From contig JAJHZJ010000808.1 of NCBI GenBank assembly GCA_023548195.1, positions 3,825,182-3,889,181 on the forward strand: a stretch of 64,000 nt of DNA, in the 5' to 3' direction. The translations under genes and the position numbers were made by a program. The notes beneath the pieces were generated by a model. That model worked only from the letters and a program-made list of their open reading frames with translations, was not told the DNA's origin and ran no database searches. The stretch comes from Bettongia penicillata ogilbyi. Its lineage: Eukaryota; Chordata; Mammalia; Diprotodontia; Potoroidae. The first letter of the stretch is position 1; each line of letters opens with the position of its first letter. Below, piece after piece: positions 34,641-45,439 of the stretch.

Positions 34641-35021
34641 CCCTTCCTTTCTCGAAGATGGAAGTAAGTTTCACCTTTCCTAAGTTCTTGTCAACTCCAC
34701 CCTTCACCCAAGTATTCAGTGTCAAGAAATCAATTTTTTTACTAATGAGGACCAGGCTTGAAACCCAAACAAAAGTATTTAGCTATATTTTGATAGCTCC
34801 CATTGGAATGCTTTTATTAATAATTATTAATGTTTAATATTTTAAATTATTTTAGTAATATAATTATTAGTAATAGCCAATAAGAGTTTGCATTTATCTT
34901 ATGCTTTAAGACTTAAAAAGGACTTTCAATATGTTAGCTAATTTATTCTATACTTAGAGCACAGAAAGATCTGTACTATAGCTATGTATGAAACTTTTAA
35001 AAGACCATGAACCTACTCTTT
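34641..35021. other. No gene recognised
   Basis: AT-rich sequence with TAAT-rich patches (34810-34880). Confidence 0.4.
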
Positions 35022-35130
35022 GATCCATGGGGATAGTTAGGTTCCAAGCCCATCTTTTTGGCTCTCTGGAGACAGTGACATTCTCACCAGCTCTTTTGGC
35101 TCTCAGGTCCAGGCTAGTCTTGGTAGTTAA
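35022..35130 (+). repeat. Duplicate of a minisatellite segment at 37775-37880
   Basis: ccatggggatagttaggttc and ggctctcaggtccaggctag match 37778-37875 along about 105 bp with few changes. The match stops exactly where the HAL1 3' UTR of copy 4 begins. Confidence 0.8.
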
Positions 35131-35177
35131 AGTGGAACTGTTTACATTTCGTATATATATATGTGTACATACATACA

Positions 35178-35228
<51 letters not shown>

Positions 35229-36045
35229 GGCATGGTATCAAAAAATGAAATTTAGGGGTGACAGAGAGGAACATACTGGGAGAAGAAGAAAGGGAGAGGT
35301 AGAATAGAATAAATTATCTCACAGAAAAGAGGGAATAAAAAACTTTTCCAATGGAGGGGAAGAGGGAATAGATGAGAGGGAATGAGTGACCTTTAAAGCT
35401 ATTGGATGTGGCTGAAGGAAGGAATGACATACACACTCGATTGGGTATGAAAACTCTCTTACCCTACAGGGAAGTAGGGGAGAGAGGGATGAGGTGGGAG
35501 GATAATAGAAGGGAGGGCCAATGGGAGGAGGGGTCAATCAGAAGCAACACTTGTGAGGAAAGACAGTGTCAAAGGAAAGAATTGAATAAATGGGGGAAGG
35601 ATAGCATGGAGGAAAATATAGTTATTGTTTCAGAACATGACTGTTATGGAAGTGTTTTGCATGAAGACACATGTATAACCGATATCAAATTGCTTACCAT
35701 CTCAATGAGAGTGGGTGGGGTGGGAGGAAGGGAATGGAAATCAAAGTTGAGAAACAAAGGTTAAAAAGTTTTTTTTACATGCAACTGAGAAATAAGATAT
35801 CCAGGTAAAGGGGTATAGAAACCTATCTTGCTCTACAGGACAATAGAAGGGAAGGGAATGAGAGAAGGGGAGGTGGCGATAGAAGGGAAGGCAGATCAGG
35901 GGAAGGGGTAATCTGAAAGCATGCTGTCTTGGGCTGGGGGAATAGAATTTGGAACTTACAACTTTCAGAAAATGTTTCAAAAGATGTTTTGACATGCATT
36001 TGGGGGAAAAATAAAATATATTTTGCAAACGAATGAATGCCACGT
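35131..36045 (+). mobile_element. HAL1 fragment, 3' UTR only (copy 4)
   Basis: Colinear with the 3' UTR of copy 5 (gtggaactgtttacatttc, aaaatgaaatttaggggtga, cactcgattgggtatgaaaa, ggtggggtgggaggaaggg). It is 5'-truncated at the start of the 3' UTR and belongs to the same, older subfamily as copy 5. Confidence 0.8.
35150..35228. repeat. (CATA)n/(TA)n microsatellite in the HAL1 3' UTR
   Basis: About ten CATA units followed by TA steps, at the position of the AT tract of copy 5 (41333). Confidence 0.95.
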
Positions 36046-37345
36046 ATTAGTTGTATTTTTATCACATGTATGCCAAATATTGCCACTTCCATATTTTAGC
36101 AGTCACCAAATGTGTAGCATGACTCAGTAGAATGAGGAAGCAGCCATGGCTTCTGAAGTTTGAGTCAATGACCCCCTTTTCCATAGGTGTCCATACATGG
36201 GCCTCACAGGGTTTGTGTTCGTCCTTCATTGCCAAAGAAGACCATGCCATCAGAGAAATGATGACATGACTTGCACTTGACTTTGTTTTGAGTGAGGGAG
36301 GGCCGTGCAGGTCACCAGCCTCACTTCTCCTCTAGAGTCATCTGAATCCAGTGACCAAATATTCATCAGGATGACTGGAGATGACCCAGGATGCACTGGG
36401 AGACCTTCCTTTTCACGTGACTTTGGTGGTCCTTCATTTTCAGGTCCCATGGAATCAATCTCATCCACCCTCTGCCACCTCTTTAAACTATCATTTCTTG
36501 CTTGTTCTAGGGAATGTAGTGCTCATGTCCCTGACTCTTGCCTCTCACTTGGGTTGATGGGTGGTGGGGCAACTTTGGTTCCTCCCTGATGCTATAGCAA
36601 ACAAATGAGAGGTTGGCACGTTTTGAGAGAAGGGAGCTGTGGGTCAACATTGCTCTCAATGAGAACACATTCTTAGCAGCAGACAACAGAGGACTTTACC
36701 ATGGTTTGGTTAAAGAAAAGCTATTGGTCTAGCCAGCCTTCAGCTTTCTGTTTTGGCAGCATTCATTCACCTGAGGCTGAAGACAGGAGTGGTGAAAATA
36801 TGATACTTAGGGAGAAGAAGGCTATTCCATGACCTCCTTCCCTTTTGGGAGTCGTTCTGCTCAAAGTTGTATTTTATCCAGGCCCACCGACTTCCTTCTC
36901 AGAAACATTTTAAAAAGCCCAACAATAACAAGCACAGCACATGTAACGATTTCCGACATGAGGTCTGAGTTCATACTGCTTTCATTTGTACTTCCTTAAA
37001 GAAGACCTGCCTGTGAAAAATGCAAAGGAGAAATAAAGGCTGTAGACTGAGATTGGGGATTCCTGGCCTTGGTGGAACTGAGTCTCTAATGCTCAGTGCT
37101 GGGTTTCTTTCAGTACCCCTCTCTTCTTCCTAAAAATGAAAAATGTTTTTAGAATGAAAGCAAGAAAGAGAATGTTACAGTTTGTCAGTGGGGAGGGGGC
37201 TCTTGAAGGATGACTGGTTTTATGGAAACCACAAATGGTTTCACATGCCAGAAACAAAAAGAAGGCCGTAGCTGACAGACAAAATTTTGGTGATGTTAGC
37301 AAGTCATCCATTTTGGTGTCATTATATTGAAGTTGGATGGAGAGT
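36046..37345 (+). repeat. Local duplication, unit A
   Basis: Homologous to unit B (45756-47285) along most of its length. Shared blocks are catgtatgccaaatattgcc, caccaaatgtgtagcatgac, gttgatgggtggtggggca, gctctcaatgagaacacatt, gagtggtgaaaatatgat and attttggtgt. Unit A carries a SINE (36200-36432) where B has about 400 bp of other sequence. No coding potential was recognised. Confidence 0.75.
36200..36432 (-). mobile_element. AC-tailed SINE
   Basis: Reverse copy of the SINE at 18736-18908: tgtgttcgtccttcattgcc, agtgagggagggccgtgcag, tggagatgacccaggatgca. The outer edge toward 36432 is uncertain. Confidence 0.6.
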
Positions 37346-37684
37346 CTCCAGCAATGGGGCACAGGCAGAGAAACCTGAAGCAGGTTTCTCTTCTTGTGAC
37401 CACTCAGCTTCTAAATCAACTTTTTTGAGGGCATTTGACTGGGAAAGAAGGCATCTCAGCGACTGGAGGAGCTCCTTTGAAAGGCTGCAAGATAGGATTT
37501 TTCTTTCTGGGCACATGGAAAGAACTAGTGTAGCCTTGTGAGTATTCAAAGACAGACCCGAGCGCCCTCAGAATCAGTCTTCTCAGGTCTGGCTCATGGC
37601 TGTGGCTGCTCTTTATGGGTCTTGGGTGTTTTATAGGGCTGAGGTCAGCCTTTTATGTTTTCTGGGATTCTGTGGGGAGCAGGC
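37346..37684. other. No gene recognised
   Basis: Unique-looking sequence with moderate GC. The open frame at 37322-37549 on the minus strand has no recognisable domain. Confidence 0.4.
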
Positions 37685-37960
37685 CAGTTCCTTTTGGTTC
37701 TGAGAGAATTCTTAAGGCTCAAGGTTTTCATTTTGACTCCCTGGGAATCCTCAGTGACCAGTATAGCCTTTTTGGTTCCATGGGGATAGTTAGGTTCCAA
37801 GCCTGTCTTTTTGGTTCTCTGAAGATAGTGAGCATCCCATCATCTCTTTTGGCTCTCAGGTCCAGGCTAGTCTTGGCATTTCCAGGGAGAATGAGGGTCT
37901 ACAGCAGTCCTTTCAGTTGTCAGGTGACCACTGACCACTCCTTCTGGCTTTCAGGTTAGA
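37685..37960 (+). repeat. Degenerate minisatellite
   Basis: A motif like ctttttggttctctgaag recurs near 37688, 37735, 37770, 37806, 37846, 37905 and 37940, with unequal spacing of about 35-60 bp. Part of it is duplicated at 35022-35130. Confidence 0.6.
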
Positions 37961-38345
37961 TTTAGAGCTCAGATTAGATTTTTGTCCTGGAGAGCTTCTT
38001 ATAGTATATATTTAGGAGACTTTTCATCTCTCAGATTGAAAATGATGACACTCAATATTTCTGATGACATGCTTCTATCAGTGAAAAGTGCTGGTGACCA
38101 TTTCAATAATTGTACTTGTTGATTAAGGACATATGTGTACATGTCAGCTAATAGATCATGCCTCTGATCCATGAGAAGAAGTTAAAAAAGAAGTTATATT
38201 ATTTTCAGTGAGAGCACTGTGATTGAATATGCTCTACCCTGTTGAAAATCCTCAGTGGGTTTACTCTAAAGAAGACATGGAAAAGAAATGCTAATTTCAA
38301 AGAGAGCAACGTGTTTGAACATTTTGTGCTATGTTGAAAATTCTG
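37961..38345. other. No gene recognised
   Basis: AT-rich sequence with no clear repeat family. Confidence 0.4.
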
Positions 38346-39235
38346 AGGGTAGAGCCAAGATGGTGGAGTAAAGGCAGGGACTTGCTTGAGCTCTCCTCCA
38401 AACCCCTCCAAATAGCTGTGAAAAATGACTTCAAGCAAATTCTAGAGGAGCAGAAGCCACAAAATGACAGAGTAAAGCCAATTTCTAGCAGAGGACAACA
38501 TGGAAGGTTGACAAGAAAAGTCTGATGCACCAGTCAGAGAGAAGAGCACAGTGCAGCGTGGGCCATACCTGGTACAGACAGTCCAGGAGCAGGACCCAGG
38601 AGCCTGAAGCACTGGCAAGTGTGGCATTTTCCAGGATTCTCAACCCACAAAGACCAAAGGAAACCTAGAAGGTCAGTGGGAAAGATCTTAGACCTGGGTG
38701 AGAGAGGAGCACAGTCAGGCCCCAGGCCTGGGGCAGTGGTGGCAGTAGCAGGGGCAGCAGTGGCAGTGACTGCTTCTGGAACTCTTGGCACACAGATGGT
38801 AGGGGGATCAAGCATCTGGTCAAAGGGGGATTGCAGGCAACTCTTTGCTGGTACTGAGGCAGGGTTCTTTTGCTTTACTTGTGCTTTGATCTTGCTCACA
38901 ATCCTAAGTGCTGGTCCTGAGGGGAGGAGGAGTGCTGGCCTGGAAGAGCTGCTGCTGGTAGTGCAGAGGGAGTCTGCCTCACAGTTCCAAGGCAGAAAAG
39001 AGTGCCTATGGTCAGTCACAGATCAGAGCACAGACCAGAAGAGGAGTAAACACCTACCTCTCCTTTGATAGTACCATCTTGCAAGACATGAAAATTTATA
39101 GGTCCTTAGAAAGACCTATGAAGAGAGATGCACAAAATTGCTGAAGCTTGGGATCTTACATCCTCCACAGTGGAAGCAGAGACCTATGTAAACAAAGAGT
39201 TAAAAAGTCAAGTACTTGGCAGGGGAAAAGAACAA

Positions 39236-39288
<53 letters not shown>

Positions 39289-39832
39289 CAGACTATAGAG
39301 TCTTACTTTGGTGACCAGGAAGGCCAAAGCATAGACTAAGAAGAGCACAACAAAGTGAAAGCTCCTAAGTACAAAGCCTACAAGAAAAATAGGAATTCTG
39401 AGCGAAAGTTGCAGATCCAGGGGAACTTTGTACACAGCAACAACCACAGTGTGCGAGGAATTTTTCTGGTAGACTTAGCCCTTCACAGCAATGCAAGGAC
39501 CTAAACAAACTTTCCATTAGACTCTGCAGACAAAATGCCTTCTGTGTTCAGAGAAAGAACAATGGAATTGGATCTCAGAATGAAGCAGATCATTTTTCCT
39601 TGTGTTTTGTTTTGTTTTGATGGTTTCTCCCATTCATTGTTATTTTTGTATGTAACATGACTAAGGTGAAAATGCATTTAATAAGAATGTATGTATAGAA
39701 CCTATATAAGATTGCATTCTGTCTCAGGGAGGGAGGGGGAGTGAGAGGGGAAGGTGGGGGAGGAGGGAGAAAAAACTAAGATGCATAGAAGTGATTGTCA
39801 AAAACTAAAAGCAAACAAATCACTTAATTAAA
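38346..39832 (+). mobile_element. L1 with large internal deletion (5' UTR joined to 3' end)
   Basis: The start gggtagagccaagatggtgg is an L1/HAL1-type 5' end with the YY1-like motif at 38357-38363. GC-rich 5' UTR sequence follows to about 39060. From about 39410 the sequence is L1 3' end (cacagcaacaaccacagtg, cacagcaatgcaaggacct, aacatgactaaggtgaaaat, ggagggagggggagtgag) with an A-rich tail. No ORF1 or ORF2 was recognised between. The 39060-39410 part is unassigned. Confidence 0.6.
39241..39284. repeat. (GT)22 microsatellite
   Basis: A perfect 44-bp GT run inside the deleted L1. Confidence 0.98.
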
Positions 39833-39844
39833 CAAATGGGAATT

Positions 39845-41261
39845 GGTCTCAGGGCATGGAAAAGCTCAAAAAGATTTTGAAAATCAAGTAAGAAAAGTGG
39901 GGGAAAATTGGGAAGAGAAAGGAGAATAATGCAAAAAAATCATGAAATATGAGTCAACAGCTTGCTAAAGGTGGCCCCAAAAATTTCTGAAGAAAATAGT
40001 ACCTTGAAAAACAGGCTAGCCCAAATGGCAAAAGAGATCCAAAAAGTTAATGAGGTGAAGAATGCCTTCCAAAACAGAATTGGCTAAATGGAAAAGGAGG
40101 TCTGTAATGGTAAGAGAATTTGAAGATCTACCCTGCCCCTGAATAGGCCCATGTGACATGCTTTAAGGTCTGGTCCAGCCCACAGCCTGAGTCACATGGA
40201 GCCAATGTTGGTAAGAGTTCTCTGAATAGGTGGAGCAGGAGGATGCAGCAGTAAAAGAGAGGGAGGTGAAGCTGAGAGAGAGGAGAGGCAGAGCTGAGCT
40301 GAGCAGAGCAGCTAGCTTGAGTGAGAGAGGGAGTGATTTTGGGCAAGGGAGCTTGTCTCTGGGGAGATGTGTTAGGTGGAAGACTTGGGGATGGTGGTGC
40401 TCCCTTTATTGGTAATGTGTTGGTACAAACTTCCTTGTTACCATGGTGAAACTGGCTTTCTGGTGTCTGAAAAAATATTTTGTTTTTGTTTTTGAGGAAG
40501 AGAGCTTATATTTTGCAGAATCATGGTGAAAATATACAGGCATATCCACAGTGGCTGCTGTGGGTATTTCACTGGCCTTATAAGGTTCAAGAGCTCTCTG
40601 AAGAAAATCATTCCTTAAAAATTGGAAAGGAACAAATGGAAGCTAGTGACTTGATGAGATATCCAGCAAGAATAAAAGGGAACCAAAATAATGAAAAAAT
40701 AGAAGACTGTGAAATATCACACCGGCAAAATGACTGATCTGGAAAATAGATCCAAAAGAGATAATTTGAAAGATTTGACACTACCTGAAAGCCATGATGG
40801 AAAAAAGATCCTAGATATCATCCTTCAAGAAATTATCAAGTTCAATTGGCCTGATATTCTAGAACCAGAAGGGAAATAGATAGTGAAAGAATCCACCAGA
40901 TCACTTCATGCAAGAGATCCCCAAAGGAAAAGTCTTAGGAAAAGTATAGCCAAATCCAGAGTTCCCAGGTCAAGGGGAAAATATTGCAAGTAGTCAGACA
41001 GAAACAATTCAGTTGCTGTGGAAACACAATCAGAAGAACACAAGATTTAGCAGCTTCCACATGAAGGGATCAGGGGATTTGAAATATAATATCCAGGAGA
41101 TGGAAGGAGCTAGGATTCAAAGCATGAATCATGTACCCATGAAAACTATAAAATGCATCAGGGGAATACCATGGACATTCAAGGAAGTAGAGGACATACA
41201 AGTGTTCTTGATGGAAAGACCAGAGCTCCAGAGAAAATTTTACTTTCAAATACAAGAGTGA
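39845..41261 (+). pseudogene. HAL1 ORF1 remnant interrupted by an LTR
   Basis: The coiled coil is split by the LTR at 40103-40582. Many indels and stops follow, for example a TAG soon after gaaccagaagggaaa near 40876. The longest intact part is the last 82 codons (41013-41261), the C-terminal RNA-binding domain with FKEVEDIQVFLMERPELQRK. This is clearly more decayed than copies 3 and 6. Confidence 0.8.
40103..40582 (+). mobile_element. Solo LTR inserted in HAL1 ORF1
   Basis: It starts TGTAATGG and ends near ccttata, and is homologous to the LTR at 4633-5050 on the other strand. AGGT at 40098-40101 and at 40583-40586 looks like a 4-bp target-site duplication (AGGTC/AGGTT if 5 bp). The poly(A) hexamer of the other copy is mutated here (gaaaaaata). 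No internal retroviral sequence remains. Confidence 0.7.
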
Positions 41262-41327
41262 AGAGAAACATGAAAAGGTAAACAGGAAAGAGAAATCATA
41301 AGGGGTAATTAAAGTGGAACTGTTTAC

Positions 41328-41332
<5 letters not shown>

Positions 41333-41358
<26 letters not shown>
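41333..41358. repeat. (AT)n microsatellite in the HAL1 3' UTR
   Basis: A perfect AT run right after gtttacatttc, the same place as the CATA tract of copy 4. Confidence 0.95.
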
Positions 41359-42310
41359 TTGGTATGGCAGCAAAAAGTGAAATTTAGGGGTGAGAGAGAG
41401 GAAGATACTGGTAGAAGGAGAAGGGGAGTGGTAGAATAGAGTAAAATATCTCATAGAAAAGGGAGAATAAAAGCTTTTCCAATGGAAGGGAAGATGGGAG
41501 AGGTGAGAGGGAATGAGTGACCCTTACACCCATTAGATATGGCTTAAGGAAGGAATGGCATACACACTCGATTGGGTATGAAAAACTGTCTTACCCTACA
41601 GGGAAGTAGAGGAGAGAGGGAGGAGGTGGGAGGATAATAGAAGGGAGGGCCAATGGGAGGAGGGGTCATTCAGAAGCAAACACTTGTGAGGAAAGACAGG
41701 GTCAAAGGAAAGAATTGAATAAATGGGGAAGGATAGCATGGAGGGAAATATAGTTATTCTTTCAAAACATGACTGTTATGGAAGTGTTTTGCATGAAGAC
41801 ACATATATAACCTAAATCAAATTGCTTACCTTCTCAATGAGAGTGGGTGGGGTGGGAGGAAGGGAGAGAATATGGAAATAAAAGTTGAGAAACAAATGTT
41901 AAACGATTTTTTTTTACATGCAACTGAGAAATAAGATATCCAGGTAAAGGGGTATAGAAAAGTATCTTGCTCTACAGGACAATAGAAGGGAAGGGAATGA
42001 GAGAAAGGGGAGTGACAGAACGGAAGGCAGATCAGGGAAAGGGTAATCTGAAAACACATTGTCTTGGGGTGGCAGAGGGGAGAGATGGGGAGAAAATTTG
42101 GAAGTCAAAATCTTGTGGACCTGAATGTTGAAAACATGCAAACATAAAAATGAATGAAATCATCCAAAGGGAAAGAAAGAGAATTCTCCAGGAAGATTGT
42201 CCTAAATGAGCAACAATACCTTGAACTATGAAAATACCTTACTCTCTGTTATGTTGAAAGTTCATGTTGCACTTGAATGTTGACTACAAGATGCTCAAGG
42301 CTCTTTTATT

Positions 42311-42323
42311 GGGACTGTTCATT
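42311..42323. repeat. Target-site duplication, left (HAL1 copy 6)
   Basis: GGGACTGTTCATT, one mismatch to 45233-45245. A T-run (minus-strand poly(A)) follows. Confidence 0.85.
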
Positions 42324-43164
42324 TTTTTTTTGATAAAAATTTATTTATTTAACTTTTACATTCATTTTCACAAAAGTTTGGGTTCCAAATTTTCTCCCCA
42401 TTTATACCCTTCCCCCACCCCAATACACCGAGCAATCTAATTTTACCTATCTCCAATCTGCCCTCTCTTCTATCATCCCTCCCTTCTCTTGTCCCCATCT
42501 TCTCTTTTGTCCTGTAGGGCCAGATGACTTTCTATTCCTCATTAACTGTATGTCTTATTTCCTAGTAGCAACAACAATACTCAACAGTTGTTCCTAAAAC
42601 TTTGAGTTCCAAATTCTCCCCATCCCTCCCTCCACACCCATTCTCTTTGGGAAGGCAGGCAATTCAATATAGGCCCTATGTGTGTAGTTTTGCAAATGAC
42701 TTACATAATAGTCGTGTTGTGTAAGACTAACTGAATTACTTTCCATCCTATCCTGCCCCTCATTGTTTCTATTCTCTCTTTTGATCCTGTCCCTCCCCGA
42801 GTGTTGACTTCAAATTGCTCCCTCCTCCCTTTGCCCTCCCTTCCATCATCCGCCCCCCCCCTTGCTTATCTCCTTCTCCCCCACTTTCCTGTGCTGTAAG
42901 ATAGGTTTTCATACCAAAATGAGTGTGCATTTTATTCCTTCCTTTAGTCAAATGTGATAAGGGTAAACTTCTTGTTTTTTTTTTCTCGGCTCTCCTCTTT
43001 TTCCCTCCACTAAAAAGTCTCCTACTTGCCTCTTAAATGACATATAATTTACCCCATTCCATTTCACCCTCTTTCCTCCCCCTACCTTTCTCTCTCACCA
43101 TTTACCTTAATTTCTTTTAAGATATGGTCCCATCCTATTCAATTCACTCTGTGCTCTCTGTCTC

Positions 43165-43250
43165 TGTATGTGCGTGCATGTGTGTATGTGTGTGCGCATG
43201 CATGCGTGTACATATGTGTGTGTGTTTATGTGTGTGTGGTCCCACCAACT
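43165..43250. repeat. TG-rich microsatellite inside the HAL1 3' UTR
   Basis: Interrupted TG/TGCA steps at the same element position as the CA tract at 32041. Confidence 0.85.
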
Positions 43251-43367
43251 ACCCAGATACTGAAAAGTTTTAAGAGTTACAAATATTGTCTTTCCATGTA
43301 GGAGTGTAAACAGTTCACTTTTGGTAAGTCCCTTATGACTTTGCTGTTTACTTTTTCATGCTTCTTC

Positions 43368-44468
43368 TCATTCTTGTGTTTGGTAGTCAAATTTTCTTTT
43401 CAGCTCTGGTCTTTTCATCAAGAATGCTTGAAAGTCCTCTATTTCATTGGAAGACCATATTTTCCCCTGAAGTATTATACTCAGTTTAGCTGGGTAGGTG
43501 ATTCTTGGTTTGAGTCCTAGTTCCTTTGACTTCTGGAATATCCTATTCCACGCCCTTTGATCCCTTAATGTAGAAGCTGCTCGATCTTGAGTTATCCTGA
43601 TTGTATTTCCACAGTACTGGAATTGTTTCTTTCTAGCTGCTTGCAAGATTTTCTCCTTGACCTGGGAGTTCTGGTATTTGGCCACAATGTTCCTGGGAGT
43701 TTCTCTTTTTGGCTCTCTTTCAGGTGGTGATCGATGGATTCTTTCAATACTTATTTTGCCCTCTGGTTGTAGAATATCAGGGCAGTTTTCCTTGATAATT
43801 TCATGGAAGATGATGTCTAGGCTCTTTTTTTGATCATGACTTTCAGGTAGTCCCATAATTTTTAAATTGTCTCTCCTGGATCTATTTTCCAGGTCAGTTG
43901 TTTTTCCCATGAGATATTTCACATTCTCTTCCATTTTTTCATTCTTTTGATTTTGTTTGGTGATTTCTTGGTTTCTCAGAAAGTCATTAGACTCCATCTG
44001 TTCCATTCTAATTTTGAGAGAACTGTTATCTACAGTGAGCTTTTGAACCTCTTTTTCCATTTGGCTAATTCTGCTTTTGAAAGCATTCTTCTCCTCATTG
44101 GCTTTTTGAACCTCTTTTGCCAATTAAGTGAGCCTATTTTTCAAGGTGTTATTTTCTTCAGCATTTTTTTGGGTCTCCTTTAGCAAGGTATTGACCCGTT
44201 TTTCATACTTTTCTTGCATCTCTCTCATTTCTCTTCCCAGTTTTTCCTCCACCTGTCTAACTTGCTTTTCAAAATCCTTTTTGAGCTCTTCCAAGGCCTG
44301 AGCCCACCCGTCATCCCCCTGGGATGTCTGGGATACAGAGGCCCCGCCCTCCACGTCTTTCCCTGATGGTAAGAATAGTTCCTCGTCATCAGAATTGAAA
44401 GGTGGGAACATTTGCACCTGCCCAAAGAAGCTCTCTATAGTCTTATTTTCCTTCCCTTTTCTGGGCAT
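43368..44468 (-). pseudogene. HAL1 ORF1 (L1 ORF1p-like), one nonsense codon
   Basis: The frame runs from ATG 44468 (MPRKGKENKTIESFF) to a stop at 43368-43370, 366 codons in one frame. The only break is a TAA at 44126-44124 (codon 115), where copy 3 has CAA in RLTQLAKEVQ. This is a single C-to-T change in the coiled coil. The RRM-like part (DNLKIMGLPESHDQKKSLDI) and the C-terminal domain (ITYPAKLSIILQGKIW, then FLMKRPELKRKF) are intact. Length and layout match copy 3. Confidence 0.92.
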
Positions 44469-44553
44469 TTTCCCAGCCAGTTACTTGACTTCTGAGATTC
44501 CTGTCCACCCCTGCCTAGATCCGCCCAGGTAGTACTTGGGGTCTGAGATTCAA

Positions 44554-44922
44554 ATGGGTTTTCCGCGGCAGGCATGGCTGCTATTCAATGTGAGCTTAAG
44601 TTCTGGTGCTGGGGTGGGAGCAGGGTCACCTCCCAGGCTCAGCTCCCTCAGGGGGTTTATGCGGAGACCTTCAGTGATGGAGCGGGTGGGGGCAGGGCCA
44701 CCTCCCAGGCTCAGCTCCTTCAAGTGGTTTATGCAGAGACCTTCAGTAATGAAGATCCTGCCTGCTTGGGGAGTCCTGGGGGGCTGCCGTTGCTGCCGCT
44801 GCCCCTGCCCCTGTCTCTGCTGTTTCCTGCCCCTGCCTCTGCCTCTGCCGCTTCCTCCCGAGGGGGCCCCAGTCACGGAGACACCCCCCCTCCTCGGCCA
44901 GCCCAGACGTCTATCTCACTGA
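44554..44922 (+). other. Candidate ORF0-like antisense frame in the HAL1 5' UTR
   Basis: It is antisense to copy 6. From ATG 44554 (MGFPRQ) it stays open for 122 codons and includes two tandem 24-residue repeats (PRLSSLRGFMRRPSVM; the second reads LSSFKWFMQRPSVM). It aligns residue by residue with the frame in copy 3 until the GCC/CTG-rich low-complexity part, where the frame slips. Caveats are the same as for 30306-30728. Confidence 0.35.
44613..44756 (-). repeat. 72-bp tandem repeat (two units) in the HAL1 5' UTR
   Basis: The gagaccttcagt block occurs at 44664 and again at 44736, a period of 72 bp, as in copy 3. Confidence 0.88.
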
Positions 44923-45213
44923 CCTGTAGCATCTGTGGGTGGAAGGAACTTCCCGGCCACCGGAGATTCCATCCCTGAAGCCTGCTCAGATCTGCTCCTC
45001 TGGGGCTATGTGGCCAGGGCAGTGCTGGGGTGGGCTCCACTTTCCAGGTGCGATGGACCCTGGGGATGGCTCTCCAGGGCTCTCTGGACCGGAAATCTCT
45101 TCCACTGTGTTTCTGCACACCCTGCAGTGATCCAGAACTTGTGGGGAGCTCTTCTTACATTAAATCCATGGGCTGTGGGTTCGGAGCTAGCATACGTGAG
45201 TCTTTCTACCTTG

Positions 45214-45220
45214 CCATCTT
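45214..45220 (-). promoter_or_regulatory. YY1-like motif at the HAL1 5' end
   Basis: AAGATGG on the minus strand, 13 bp inside the element boundary given by the target-site duplication. Confidence 0.45.
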
Positions 45221-45232
45221 GACTCCACCCCC

Positions 45233-45245
45233 GGGACAGTTCATT
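45233..45245. repeat. Target-site duplication, right (HAL1 copy 6)
   Basis: GGGACAGTTCATT, partner of 42311-42323. Confidence 0.85.
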
Positions 45246-45439
45246 GACAACAATTTACTAGGAGATCACTGACTGGCCAGTGTGTTGTACTTGAAGCAAT
45301 TGATCCCAAGACTCAAGCTACTGCTATTTCCCATTTCCTCTTCAAATTCTCTTTGATTTCAGCTGACTCTTCGGCTGAGCCTTCTAGCCTTTTTGTTGAG
45401 GTTGGTGGTTCTTTCCTTAATGTAACCAGTAATATAACC

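Larger units (their letters stand above)
39842..42145 (+). mobile_element. HAL1 element, older, split by an LTR (copy 5)
   Basis: It begins within ORF1 (ctcagggcatggaaaagctc matches the WAQAMEELKK part of copy 3). It continues through a damaged ORF1 to 41261, then the 3' UTR to about 42145. ORF2 is absent. A solo LTR sits in the coiled-coil region. Its 3' UTR matches copy 4 more closely than copy 3. Confidence 0.8.
42324..45232 (-). mobile_element. HAL1 element, full length (copy 6)
   Basis: A 2,909-bp element with a 13-bp target-site duplication. On the minus strand: 5' end at 45232 (gggggtggagtcaagatggc), GC-rich 5' UTR with two 72-bp units, ORF1 (44468-43368), 3' UTR and poly(A). It has no ORF2. 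It is the best-preserved copy in the window, with one stop in ORF1. It lies tail-to-tail with copy 5, 180 bp apart. Confidence 0.92.
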
